In this document: positions 9,325 through 17,531 of the stretch, piece after piece
Numbering within the stretch: the stretch's first letter is position 1
Layout: the number at the start of each line of letters is the position of its first letter
From: Goekera deserti
Lineage (GTDB): Bacteria > Actinomycetota > Actinomycetes > Mycobacteriales > Geodermatophilaceae
Assembly: GCF_010685995.1 (NCBI RefSeq)
Contig: NZ_JAAGWK010000021.1
Coordinates: 1 to 64,000, forward strand
Length of the DNA: 64,000 bases
Reading direction: 5' to 3'
Translations under genes and position numbers: made by a program
Notes under the pieces: model-generated
Database searches by the model: none
What the model saw: only the letters and a program-made list of their open reading frames with translations
Told to the model about the DNA's origin: nothing

Positions 9325-9526
9325 GGTGCCGGCGGGCGGCGACGTCGCCGCCCGCCGGACCCACCCGGCGCCGTCCGGGCGGGCGCGTGCCCGGCGGCGC
9401 ACCGAGCGTCGATCCCGTGGGCATCGGCCCGGGACCGGCCGTTCCCCCTCCGGGAGTGGCCGTTCCGGGGCCGATGCTCCGGCGGACGGCGGGTTGGGAG
9501 GGTGGGGTTCGGGGAACGGGGCGGGC

Positions 9527-9745
9527 ATGTGGCTCTTCTTCACCCGGCGGCTGCGCACGTGGCTGGTCCTGACCGTCGTCGTCCCGCTCGTCTCCAGCGT
9601 GCTGCGCTCGGCCGGACTCGCCGTCCAGCGCCGGGGCGGCCCGCCCGCGGTCAGCGGTGCCCTGCTCAAGGGCGGGGCGCTCGCCGAAGGGGCCCGCCGG
9701 CGCTTCGGCCCGCAGCCCCGGAAGAAGCGCTTCGGCCTCTTCTGA
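9527..9745 (+). CDS. Small hypothetical membrane protein
   Basis: A 72-residue protein. It has a hydrophobic stretch (LVLTVVVPLVSSVLRSAGLAV, roughly residues 13-33) flanked by arginines, and an Arg/Lys-rich tail ending KKRFGLF. Third codon positions are almost all G or C. It follows the HAMP relic and precedes the alpha/beta hydrolase. No known family is recognised. Confidence 0.55.
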   Translation: MWLFFTRRLRTWLVLTVVVPLVSSVLRSAGLAVQRRGGPPAVSGALLKGGALAEGARRRFGPQPRKKRFGLF

Positions 9746-9883
9746 CCCCCGCCCCCCGACCCCTGCCGCTCCAGCGACCGGGTGCTGCGACGGAGATCAC
9801 ATGCGCCCCCCGCCCACCGGGACGACGCTGGATCGCGAACGCCGGAGCGCCGCCCCGGTCGTGCGGCGCTGACTGGAGGAACC

Positions 9884-10573
9884 GTGGAGCACCCGAGACT
9901 GGAGACGCGCCCCGCCGAGGGCGAGACGCGCGGCATCGCCGTCTTCTGCCACGGCGGTACGGCGGCCAGCGTCTCCCCGCCCAAGGACAAGGCCCTGTCC
10001 CTGGTGCGCATGCGGGCCTTCGAGCAGTTCGTGCACCGCAGCGCCGCCGAGCGCGGCATCGCCACCTGCCTGGTCCGCTACCGCGTTGCCGGCTGGAACG
10101 GGGAGGCCGCCGACGCCTTCGCGGACGTCCGCTGGGCGATCGGGCAGATGCGGGCCGAGCACGGCGCCGACGTGCCGATCGTGCTGGTCGGCCACTCCAT
10201 GGGCGGGCGCGCGGCGCTGCGGGCCGGCGGGGAGCCCTCGGTGACCGGGGTCTGCGCGCTGGCGCCGTGGACGCCACCGGGCGAGCCGGTCATGCACCTG
10301 CGCGACCAGACCGTCACGATCCTGCACGGCCGGGCCGACCGCTGGGTGCCGGCCAAGCTCTCCGCGGACTTCGCGGTGCGGGCCCGGCGCGCCGGCGCCC
10401 GCGTGGCCCGCTTCACCGTGGCCGGTGGACACGGCATGCTTCGCTCGGCGCACCAGTGGCACACCTTCGCCCGGGACGCGGTGCTCGCCGGCACCGGACT
10501 CGAACCGATGCGGGCCGATGTGTCGAACGCGCTGCGGCAGCCGAGCCCGGAGGGTCTCGCCGTCCCCCTGTAG
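9884..10573 (+). CDS. Alpha/beta hydrolase
   Basis: A 229-residue serine hydrolase. The nucleophile elbow GHSMGGRAAL lies near residue 107, the acid is in LHGRADRWVP (about 150), and the base histidine is in VAGGHGML (about 183). The N-terminal IAVFCHGGTA provides the oxyanion-hole strand. The substrate is unknown; it resembles small dienelactone-hydrolase-like esterases. The GTG start is preceded by a perfect GGAGGA. The frame extends further upstream but without coding character. Confidence 0.85.
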   Translation: MEHPRLETRPAEGETRGIAVFCHGGTAASVSPPKDKALSLVRMRAFEQFVHRSAAERGIATCLVRYRVAGWNGEAADAFADVRWAIGQMRAEHGADVPIVLVGHSMGGRAALRAGGEPSVTGVCALAPWTPPGEPVMHLRDQTVTILHGRADRWVPAKLSADFAVRARRAGARVARFTVAGGHGMLRSAHQWHTFARDAVLAGTGLEPMRADVSNALRQPSPEGLAVPL

Positions 10574-10656
10574 GGGTGCGGCGGTACGCGCGGACCTGGG
10601 CTTCCGGGAGCCCAGAGCCCGTCCTGGGCAGAGTCCGCGCGAGGGAGCACACCGCC

Positions 10657-11007
10657 ATGCCCGTCCTGTCCCGAGTGCTCGGCGTGGCCACCGCCGGGTT
10701 CGGTGTCCTCGAGTTCGCCCGGCCCGACCTGTACGGCACGGCGGCTGGACTGGGTCCGCCGTCGCGCGCACTGCGCACGCTGCACCACACGCTCGGGGTG
10801 CGCGACGTGGTGATCGGGGTGGGCATGACGCTCGCCCCTGCCGGCACGCCGCTGCGCACGGTCACCGCGGTCCGGGTGTTCTCCGACCTGACCGACGCGG
10901 TCGCCTTCGGGTTGAACGCCCCGGCCGACAAGCGCGCGAAGTCCCTCGCCGTCGCCCTGGGCTACGCCGGTCTCTGCGCGCTCTCGCTGCGGTGGGCCGA
11001 CCGGTGA
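10657..11007 (+). CDS. Conserved hypothetical small membrane protein
   Basis: A 116-residue protein with three or four weak hydrophobic segments (LSRVLGVATAGFGVLEFARP; VIGVGMTLAPAG; VTAVRVFSDLTDAVAFGLN; LAVALGYAGLCALSL). It has a GAGGGA site before ATG. Its stop overlaps the GTG of the flavin oxidase, so it is the first gene of the lipid operon. I do not recognise its function; it may be a membrane accessory of the neighbouring lipid enzymes. Confidence 0.75.
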   Translation: MPVLSRVLGVATAGFGVLEFARPDLYGTAAGLGPPSRALRTLHHTLGVRDVVIGVGMTLAPAGTPLRTVTAVRVFSDLTDAVAFGLNAPADKRAKSLAVALGYAGLCALSLRWADR

Positions 11008-12278
11008 CCCGGCCCACCGCCGCCGTCGTCGGCGCGGGGGTGTCCGGCCTGACCGCCGCCTACCTGCTGCAGAAGACGCACGACGTCACCCTGTTCGAGA
11101 GCGAGCCGCGCCTGGGCGGGCACGCGCACACCCACGACGTCGAGACCCCCGACGACCGGGTGGTGCCCATCGACACCGGCTTCATCGTGCACAACGAGCG
11201 CACCTACCCGAACCTGTTGCGGCTGTTCGCCGAGCTCGGGGTGGCCACCCAGCCCACCGAGATGAGCATGTCGATCAGCTGCGGCGGGTGCGGGCTGGAG
11301 TACGCCGGGGCGCGCGGGCTGCCCGGGGTCTTCGCGCAGAAGAAGCAGCTGGCCAACCCGCGGTACCTGAAGATGCTCACCGAGGTGACCCGCTTCCACG
11401 CGCAGGCCCGGCGCCTGCTGGCCGCCGCGGACGCCGGCACCGGCTTCGACGGCCTGACCCTCGGCGCGTTCCTGGCCCTGGGCGGGTACTCCGACTACTT
11501 CGTGCGGCACTTCATGGTGCCGGTGGTCAGCTGCGTGTGGTCCTCGGGCACCGGGCTCTCGCTGCAGTACCCGGCCGAGTACCTGTTCCGGTTCCTGGCC
11601 AACCACGGCATGCTCTCGGTCTCCGGCTCGCCCCAGTGGCGCACGGTCACCGGCGGCTCCCGGGCCTACGTGGAGAAGGCCGCCAAGGGCCTCACCGCGG
11701 TGCAGACCGGGGCCGGCGTCCGGTCGCTCACCCGGCACCCGGACGGCGTGCAGCTGGTCGACGGGGACGGCGAGCGGCACGAGGCCGACGTCGTCGTGGT
11801 GGCCACGCACCCGGACCAGGCGCTGCGCCTGCTGGGCGACCCGACCGACGCCGAGCGGGCCGCACTGGGCGCGTTCTCCTACTCGCGCAACGAGACGGTG
11901 CTGCACACCGACTCCACCGTGCTGCCGCGGGCGCAGGCCGCCCGGTCGTCGTGGAACTACCGGATGGGTGCCTGCGACCAGCAGGTCGAGGCCGTGCAGG
12001 TGACCTACTGGATGAACCGGCTGCACGCCATCGACGAGCCGCTGGACTACCTGGTCACGCTGAACGGCACCGACCGCGTGCCGGCCGGGTCGGTGCTGCG
12101 CCGGATGGTCTACGAGCACCCGCTGTACACCCCGGAGTCGGTGGCCGCGCAGCGGCTGCTGCCCGCGCTGAACACCGGCCGCACGGCCTTCGCCGGGGCC
12201 TACCACGGCTGGGGTTTCCACGAGGACGGCTGCGCCTCCGGCGTGCGGGCCGCCGAGTCGCTGGGCAGCGGCTGGTGA
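11004..12278 (+). CDS. FAD-dependent amine oxidase-like desaturase
   Basis: A 424-residue flavoprotein. The dinucleotide fold VVGAGVSGLTAAYLLQ starts near residue 6, and the FAD-binding extension is FESEPRLGGHAHTH. A cysteine-rich motif (SCGGCGLEYAG) lies near residue 95. The family is annotated as amine oxidase, but genes in this setting act on lipids: a member of this type desaturates methylated fatty acyl chains in furan fatty acid synthesis. The four-base overlaps with both neighbours show one operon with DUF1365 and the fatty acid methylase. The acyl substrate is inferred from context. Confidence 0.88.
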   Translation: MTRPTAAVVGAGVSGLTAAYLLQKTHDVTLFESEPRLGGHAHTHDVETPDDRVVPIDTGFIVHNERTYPNLLRLFAELGVATQPTEMSMSISCGGCGLEYAGARGLPGVFAQKKQLANPRYLKMLTEVTRFHAQARRLLAAADAGTGFDGLTLGAFLALGGYSDYFVRHFMVPVVSCVWSSGTGLSLQYPAEYLFRFLANHGMLSVSGSPQWRTVTGGSRAYVEKAAKGLTAVQTGAGVRSLTRHPDGVQLVDGDGERHEADVVVVATHPDQALRLLGDPTDAERAALGAFSYSRNETVLHTDSTVLPRAQAARSSWNYRMGACDQQVEAVQVTYWMNRLHAIDEPLDYLVTLNGTDRVPAGSVLRRMVYEHPLYTPESVAAQRLLPALNTGRTAFAGAYHGWGFHEDGCASGVRAAESLGSGW

Positions 12279-13135
12279 CGCTGGTCTCACCCCCGTCACC
12301 CGCGCCTGCTCCCCCGGCCCAGGACTGGACGCCGTTCGGCACACCGGCGCTCTACGACGTCCGGATCGGGCACACCCGCACGCACCCGCTGCACAACACG
12401 TTCAGCTACCGCGGCTACCAGTGGCTGGTCGACCTGGACGCCCTGCCGCAGCTGCCTCGCGGGCTGCGCGGGCTGGCCCGGTTCGCGGCGAGCGACCACC
12501 TGGGCGACCCGTCGCGCTCGATCAAGCAGAACGTCGTCACGTTCGCCCGGCTGCGCGGGGTGGACGACGTCGTCCGGGTGCTGATGCTGGCCAACGCGCG
12601 CTCGGGCCGGTACGTGTTCAACCCGCTGTCCACGTACTGGTGCTACCGGGCCGACGGCTCGCTGAGCTGCATCGTCGCCGAGGTGCACAACACCTACGGC
12701 GAGCGGCACGCCTACCTGCTGAGCCCCGACGAGGCCGGCCGGGCGGAGGTGGACAAGGCCTTCTACGTGTCGCCGTTCGCAGGAGTCGACGGCCGGTACC
12801 TGATGCGCTTCTCCGCCCCCGCGGCCCAGCTGCGGGTGGCCATCGCGCTGCGCCAGGGCGACCGGACGCCGTTCACCGCGTGGATGCGCGGCACCGCCCG
12901 CCCGGCCACCACGGCCGCGGTGCTGCGCACCGTGCTGCGGTGGCCGTTCATGGCGCTGTGGGTCAGCACGCTCATCCGCTGGCAGGGGATCCGCCTCTGG
13001 GCACGACGGTTGCCGCTGGTCAGGCGGCCGCCACACCATCCGGTACCCGGGGTGGGCACGAACACCGGCGAGCACGCGGGCCCCGACGCCGCGGCCCAGC
13101 ACACAGCGCACGCGGACGGCGAGGAGAGGTCATGA
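12275..13135 (+). CDS. DUF1365 protein of lipid modification operon
   Basis: A 286-residue DUF1365 protein. Family marks are LYDVRIGHTRTHPLHNTFSY at about residue 27, the ENVVTF-like IKQNVVTFARL near 85, the FNPLSTYWCY motif near 112 and EVHNTYGERHAYLL near 130. Biochemistry of the family is not settled; it nearly always sits between a flavin oxidase and a cyclopropane synthase. The start overlaps the upstream stop (GTGA), and its own stop overlaps the next ATG. The C-terminal 30 residues are polar and variable. Confidence 0.88.
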   Translation: MTLVSPPSPAPAPPAQDWTPFGTPALYDVRIGHTRTHPLHNTFSYRGYQWLVDLDALPQLPRGLRGLARFAASDHLGDPSRSIKQNVVTFARLRGVDDVVRVLMLANARSGRYVFNPLSTYWCYRADGSLSCIVAEVHNTYGERHAYLLSPDEAGRAEVDKAFYVSPFAGVDGRYLMRFSAPAAQLRVAIALRQGDRTPFTAWMRGTARPATTAAVLRTVLRWPFMALWVSTLIRWQGIRLWARRLPLVRRPPHHPVPGVGTNTGEHAGPDAAAQHTAHADGEERS

Positions 13136-14418
13136 CAACGGTGGAGCACAAGCCGACGGACGCCGACGACGCACGGTTCCCGGTGCCGCGCCCGGACGAG
13201 TGCGTCTGGCCGGGTCTCGCCGTCCCGCCGCACGACGCGTTCCGCGCCCGGATCGCCGAGGCGCTGTTCAAGAAGGCCGTCGCCACGCTTCCCGTGCGGG
13301 TGGTCTACCCCGACGGCACCGTGCTGGGCAGCGGCGACCGCTCGGCACCGGTGATGCGGATGGTCCGGCCGGCCACCGTCTACCACCGCCTGGGGGCCGA
13401 CGCGAAGATCGGCTTCGGCGAGGCCTACATGACCGGCGACTGGACGACGGGGCTGGACACCGACCTCGCCGACCTGCTGGCGCCCTTCGCCGCCCGGATG
13501 TCGCACCTGGTGCACCCGCTCCTGCAGCGGCTGCGGCACGTCGCCGAGCGCACCCAGCCGATCGGGGAGGAGAACACCAAGGAGAACAGCCGGCACAACA
13601 TCAGCCGGCACTACGACCTCTCCAACGAGCTGTTCGAGGCCTTCCTCGACGAGACGATGACCTACTCGTCCGGCTGGTTCGAGCCCGGCGACGACCTGCT
13701 CGCCGCCCAGGTGCGCAAGATCGACGGCGTCCTGGACATGGCGCGGGTGCGCGAGGGCATGCACGTGCTGGAGATCGGCTCGGGCTGGGGTGCCCTGGCG
13801 ATCCGGGCCGCCCGTGACCGCGGCGCCCGGGTCACCACGCTGACCCTGTCCACCGAGCAGCAGGCGCTGGCCCGCCGCCGCGCCGAGGACGCCGGCGTGG
13901 GCCACCTGGTGGAGGTGCGGCTGCAGGACTACCGGGACGCCCGCGGGCAGTACGACGCCGTCGTCTCGGTGGAGATGATCGAGGCGGTCGGCGAGAAGTT
14001 CTGGGCCACCTACTTCACCGCGCTGGACACGCTGCTGAAGCCGGGCGGCCGGGTCGGCCTGCAGTCGATCACCATGCCGCACGACCGGATGATGGCCAGC
14101 CGGCGCGCGTACACGTGGATCCACAAGTACGTCTTCCCGGGCGGGATCATCCCCTCGATCCGGTCGATCGAGCAGAACCTGGACGCGCACACCCGGCTCT
14201 CCATCGTCGAGCGGCGCGACCTGGGGCCGCACTACGCCCGCACGCTGCAGCTCTGGCGCGAGCGGTTCGGAGCCAACTGGGACTCCCTGGACGGCTCGTT
14301 CGACGAGACCTTCCAGCGGATGTGGGAGTTCTACCTGGCCTACTGCGAGGCCGGGTTCCGGGTGGGCTACCTGGGGGTCAGCCAGCTCGGTCTGGCGCGC
14401 CACCCGTTCCCGGCCTGA
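13132..14418 (+). CDS. cfa: Cyclopropane/methyl fatty acid synthase
   Basis: A 428-residue SAM-dependent fatty acid methylase of the CFA synthase family. An N-terminal domain (1-145) precedes HYDLSNELFEAFLDETMTYS, the SAM motif VLEIGSGWGALAIRAA (about 205), SVEMIEAVGEKFW (about 282) and KYVFPGGIIPS (about 330). It transfers a methyl(ene) group to the double bond of phospholipid acyl chains at the membrane. It has an excellent GAGGAGAGG site and a four-base overlap with DUF1365. Whether the product is a cyclopropane, a branched (10-methyl) or a furan precursor acid cannot be decided from sequence. Confidence 0.93.
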   Translation: MTTVEHKPTDADDARFPVPRPDECVWPGLAVPPHDAFRARIAEALFKKAVATLPVRVVYPDGTVLGSGDRSAPVMRMVRPATVYHRLGADAKIGFGEAYMTGDWTTGLDTDLADLLAPFAARMSHLVHPLLQRLRHVAERTQPIGEENTKENSRHNISRHYDLSNELFEAFLDETMTYSSGWFEPGDDLLAAQVRKIDGVLDMARVREGMHVLEIGSGWGALAIRAARDRGARVTTLTLSTEQQALARRRAEDAGVGHLVEVRLQDYRDARGQYDAVVSVEMIEAVGEKFWATYFTALDTLLKPGGRVGLQSITMPHDRMMASRRAYTWIHKYVFPGGIIPSIRSIEQNLDAHTRLSIVERRDLGPHYARTLQLWRERFGANWDSLDGSFDETFQRMWEFYLAYCEAGFRVGYLGVSQLGLARHPFPA

Positions 14419-14439
14419 GCCGGCAGCACCTGCTCCACC

Positions 14440-14472
14440 GACGGCCGTCCGGGACCTCCCCGGGCGGCCGTC
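14440..14472. terminator. Hairpin after lipid operon; 397-bp gap
   Basis: A 13-bp stem with one mismatch (GACGGCCGTCCGG against its inverted copy) starts about 20 bases after the cfa stop and is a likely terminator, without a T-tract as is common at this GC content. The rest of the gap (14473-14815) shows no gene or motif I can support. Confidence 0.6.
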
Positions 14473-14815
14473 GGCGCGTCCGTTGCCCCGCCCCCGGGTG
14501 ATGCCCCGTCAGGGTGCACCCTCGGGGGCCGGATCCGTGGTCCACGCGGTCGTGACAGCGTGGACGGCTGGTTCCGGTGCCCCGGTCTCCGCCTCGAGCT
14601 GCAGCACGTCCGTGGGCAGGGCGCGGCGGGTATCAGGCCGTCGAGCACCGTCACCAGGAACCGGGCCCGCTGATCCACTGCGCCCGGGGGGAACGCGGCC
14701 GCGGGTCGCGGCACCCGACGGAGTCTGGGATCGTCGGGGGTGCCGGCAAGCCACGCCGGCGTGGACGGGGCCCGGGCGTGCAGCGCTCTCGCCTCCACCC
14801 GCGAGGGTCCATCTC

Positions 14816-15868
14816 ATGCCGATCACCGCCCAGTCGTCGTCGTCCCTGGCCGAGGGAGCGCGGGCAAGCGGCCTGTCCGCCGAGGCGCTGTACCGGGCCC
14901 AGCTCGCCCTCACCGGCGACCTGACACCCACCCAGGTCCAGGCCATGCTCGACGACGACCTCCCCGACGTCACCGATCACGACCGCAGCGCTGTGGAAGC
15001 CGCGGTCAACGACGCCCGCATCGACCGCGAAGCGGTGCGCCAGCTGCGAGCAGGTCCTGACCTGTCCCCGGCAGCGGGCGCGTCACGGAGGAAGACGGCA
15101 CGGAGTGCACGGCCGGGCGACCATGTGTCCATGACAGAGGGACCCGCGTCCACCCCACGCCCGGGCGCCGACGCGGACGACGTGCTGCCCCAGCTGGCCG
15201 ACCTGGCCCGCTCCCTGCAGGGCACCCCCGGGGTGCAGGGCCGGCTGGAGACCGCGGTGCGCGCCGCCCTGGTCACGATCCCCGGTGCCGAGCAAGCCAG
15301 CGTGAGCGCCGTCCGCGACCACCGCGAGGTGCACACCCTGGCCGCCACCGGCCCAGCGGCACGCGAGCTGGACCAGTCGCAGTACGACACCGGGCAGGGC
15401 CCGTGCCTGGACACCCTGTTCGGCCGGCACACCGTCCGGCTCGAGGACCTGGCCGCGGAGTCCCGGTGGCCGGCGTTCACCGCCCGTGCCCGACAGCTGG
15501 GGGTGGGCAGCATGCTGAGCGTGCAGCTGTTCGTCGACGGCCAGCACGGGGAACTGGGAGCGCTGACCGTCAGCAGCAGCGCGCCGCGGGCGTTCACCGG
15601 CGACTCCGAGCTGGTCGCGCTGGCGGTGGCCGCGCACGCCGCGGTGGCGGTGGCCGAAGCGCTCAGCGACGAGCACCTGCGCGCCGCGGTGGTCACCCGG
15701 GACGTGATCGGCATGGCCAAGGGCGTGCTCGTCGAGCGGTACAAGGTGACGCCCGACCAGGCGTTCGCGTTGCTGGCAGCGGCCAGCCAGCGCACCAACC
15801 GCAAGCTGCACACCGTCGCCGACGAACTCGTCACCACCGGAGCCCTCCCCACCGGACCAGGCACCTGA
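14816..15868 (+). CDS. GAF-ANTAR regulator with N-terminal extension
   Basis: A GAF sensor (about residues 125-255) is followed by an ANTAR RNA-binding domain (AVVTRDVIGMAKGVLVERYK, DQAFALLAAASQRTNRKLH). ANTAR proteins bind paired hexaloop hairpins in mRNA leaders and block termination. Such proteins normally have about 245 residues, which matches an in-frame ATG at 15131. However, that ATG has no ribosome site, while the ATG at 14816 is preceded by GAGGG and the intervening 105 codons are open and carry coding-like bias. The 350-residue form is therefore given, with an unfamiliar helical N-terminal extension. A second GAF-ANTAR gene is at 59767. Confidence 0.82.
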   Translation: MPITAQSSSSLAEGARASGLSAEALYRAQLALTGDLTPTQVQAMLDDDLPDVTDHDRSAVEAAVNDARIDREAVRQLRAGPDLSPAAGASRRKTARSARPGDHVSMTEGPASTPRPGADADDVLPQLADLARSLQGTPGVQGRLETAVRAALVTIPGAEQASVSAVRDHREVHTLAATGPAARELDQSQYDTGQGPCLDTLFGRHTVRLEDLAAESRWPAFTARARQLGVGSMLSVQLFVDGQHGELGALTVSSSAPRAFTGDSELVALAVAAHAAVAVAEALSDEHLRAAVVTRDVIGMAKGVLVERYKVTPDQAFALLAAASQRTNRKLHTVADELVTTGALPTGPGT

Positions 15869-16385
15869 GCTCCCTGGAGCCCGCGTGGGGAGACCGCTCC
15901 GCCGGCCGAGCCGTGATCACCCAGCCGACACGACCGGCCGGGATCGGCCGGGCGCGGCGACAGCACCGGCTCGGCGTCGGACTCCGGCAGCTGCTGGTCG
16001 GTCATGGCGGCGCCGGTCCGCGGATCGTCGAGGGCTGTGGTGCCCTCGGTGGGGCCGCGAGCGATGTGCACGGGCATGGTGGCCCTGGTGGTCCTCGTCG
16101 TCGCCGGACTGTCGGTGGCCGTCCCGCAGCTCGTCCAGACGGTCCCCCGGCCCCACCGATCGCCGGCTCGACGACCTCGCCAGCTGACACCCGGCGCTCG
16201 CCCCCGGCCGGGGCTGCCCTGGCTCCCGCCTCACGGCACTCGCGGCCAGCGTGACAGCACCGGAGGTCACCCCGCGTGACCGCCGGTGTAGTTGAACAAG
16301 CACATCGGGTGACGCGGGATGCCGGCGATCCGGGGCACAGTGGGTCTCGTTCCGGCGAGACCGACTGGCCGAGGGGGTGCGTGCG
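15869..16385. other. Intergenic region, possible 71-codon ORF
   Basis: No supported gene. A plus-strand frame from ATG 16064 to 16279 encodes one hydrophobic helix (MVALVVLVVAGLSVAVPQL) and a basic tail, but has no ribosome site. A possible promoter for the downstream repeat protein is TTGAAC at 16292-16297 with CGGGAT at 16315-16320 (17-base spacing). Confidence 0.3.
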
Positions 16386-17441
16386 GTGTCCGATCACGGC
16401 CGCCTGCCTCCCTGCGAGACCGCTCCCGGCCCGCGTCGGCCGGCACTGGCCCGGATGGCGGGCCGCGCCCTGGTCGTCGCCGGGCTCGGTGCCGGCCTGT
16501 GGCTGGCCGGCCAGGGCGTGGCCGACGCCACGGAGCCGGTTCCGGCCCCCTCGCTCGGCCAGACCCTCGCCGGGCTGACCGGCCCGGTCACGTCGGCAGT
16601 CACGCCGCTGACCAGGGCGGTCGGTTCCGTGACCGCGCCGGTGACCGAGGCGGTCGCGCCGGTGGTGGGCGGCGTCGTCGCCCCCGTGGTCACGCCCGTC
16701 GCGCAGGAGGCGGCACCGGTCGTCCAGGCCGCGGCGCCTGTCGTGACCCCCGTGGTGCAGGCTGCCGCACCCGTCGTAGGGCCCGTCGTACGCACCGCCG
16801 CGCCCGTCCTGACGCCGGTGGTCCAGGCAGCTGCGCCGGTCCTCGCGCCCGTGGTCCAGGCCGCAGCACCCGTGGTCCAGGCCGCCGCGCCCATCCTGGC
16901 GCCCGTGGTCAGGGCCGCCGCCCCCGTCCTCGCGCCCGTGGTCCAGGCCGCCGCGCCCGTGCTGGCACCGGTCGTCCCGGTCGGCGCGGTGTCGGCCGGG
17001 ACCGCGCCGGTGATCACGGCGCCCGCCCTGCCGCTCCTGCCCGCGCCGGACGCGACCGGGGTGCTGCTGCCCGGTACCGGCGCCGCCACCACGGACGCCG
17101 GTGACGTGCCCGACCCCCGCATCGTCGCCGGCCCGGCCGACGCCGTCCGTGGATCCGTGCTGGACCGCGTCCCCGCCGCCGGCGCGGGCACGCCCACCCC
17201 GATCGACGCCCCTGCTCCCGGCGCCCCCGCTCCGCTGCCCGTGCCGCTGCCGCTGCCCGCCGGTGCGCCGGCCGGTGGCTGCGGCGGCGCGGCCGGGCCC
17301 ACGCAGCACCCGGACCGCGTGTCCGGCGACCTGGCCGCCGCCTCCGGCGCGGCGGCCGTGCTGGCGCTGTCGGCGGTCGCCGACACCGCCCGGGACGCGG
17401 TGGCCACCCCGGCCACCGACCCCTCCTTCGCACCCGACTGA
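16386..17441 (+). CDS. Secreted protein with 11-residue APVV repeats
   Basis: A 351-residue exported protein. The signal peptide has a hydrophobic core (ALVVAGLGAGLWLAGQG, about residues 29-45) and a cleavage-like VADA. Residues 75-205 are built from about eight copies of an 11-residue unit of the form APVLAPVVQAA. The C-terminal half is Pro/Ala-rich with a single cysteine and no sorting signal. GTG 16386 is chosen because a GAGGGG site lies 8 bases before it; GTG 16377 and ATG 16455 are alternatives. A cell-surface or matrix role is inferred from the adjacent LAXTG protein. No known family is recognised. Confidence 0.7.
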   Translation: MSDHGRLPPCETAPGPRRPALARMAGRALVVAGLGAGLWLAGQGVADATEPVPAPSLGQTLAGLTGPVTSAVTPLTRAVGSVTAPVTEAVAPVVGGVVAPVVTPVAQEAAPVVQAAAPVVTPVVQAAAPVVGPVVRTAAPVLTPVVQAAAPVLAPVVQAAAPVVQAAAPILAPVVRAAAPVLAPVVQAAAPVLAPVVPVGAVSAGTAPVITAPALPLLPAPDATGVLLPGTGAATTDAGDVPDPRIVAGPADAVRGSVLDRVPAAGAGTPTPIDAPAPGAPAPLPVPLPLPAGAPAGGCGGAAGPTQHPDRVSGDLAAASGAAAVLALSAVADTARDAVATPATDPSFAPD

Positions 17442-17531
17442 GACCGCCGCCGTCAGCCCCGCGCTGACCCCGGCACACCCCACCGGCCCCGTCCGGGACC
17501 GGTCCCTCAGTCACCTCGAAGGACACCTCTC

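Noticed and set aside
16064-16279. A 71-codon frame with one membrane helix
   Set aside because: No ribosome site, weak codon signal and overlapping open frames on both strands. It is mentioned only within the intergenic entry.
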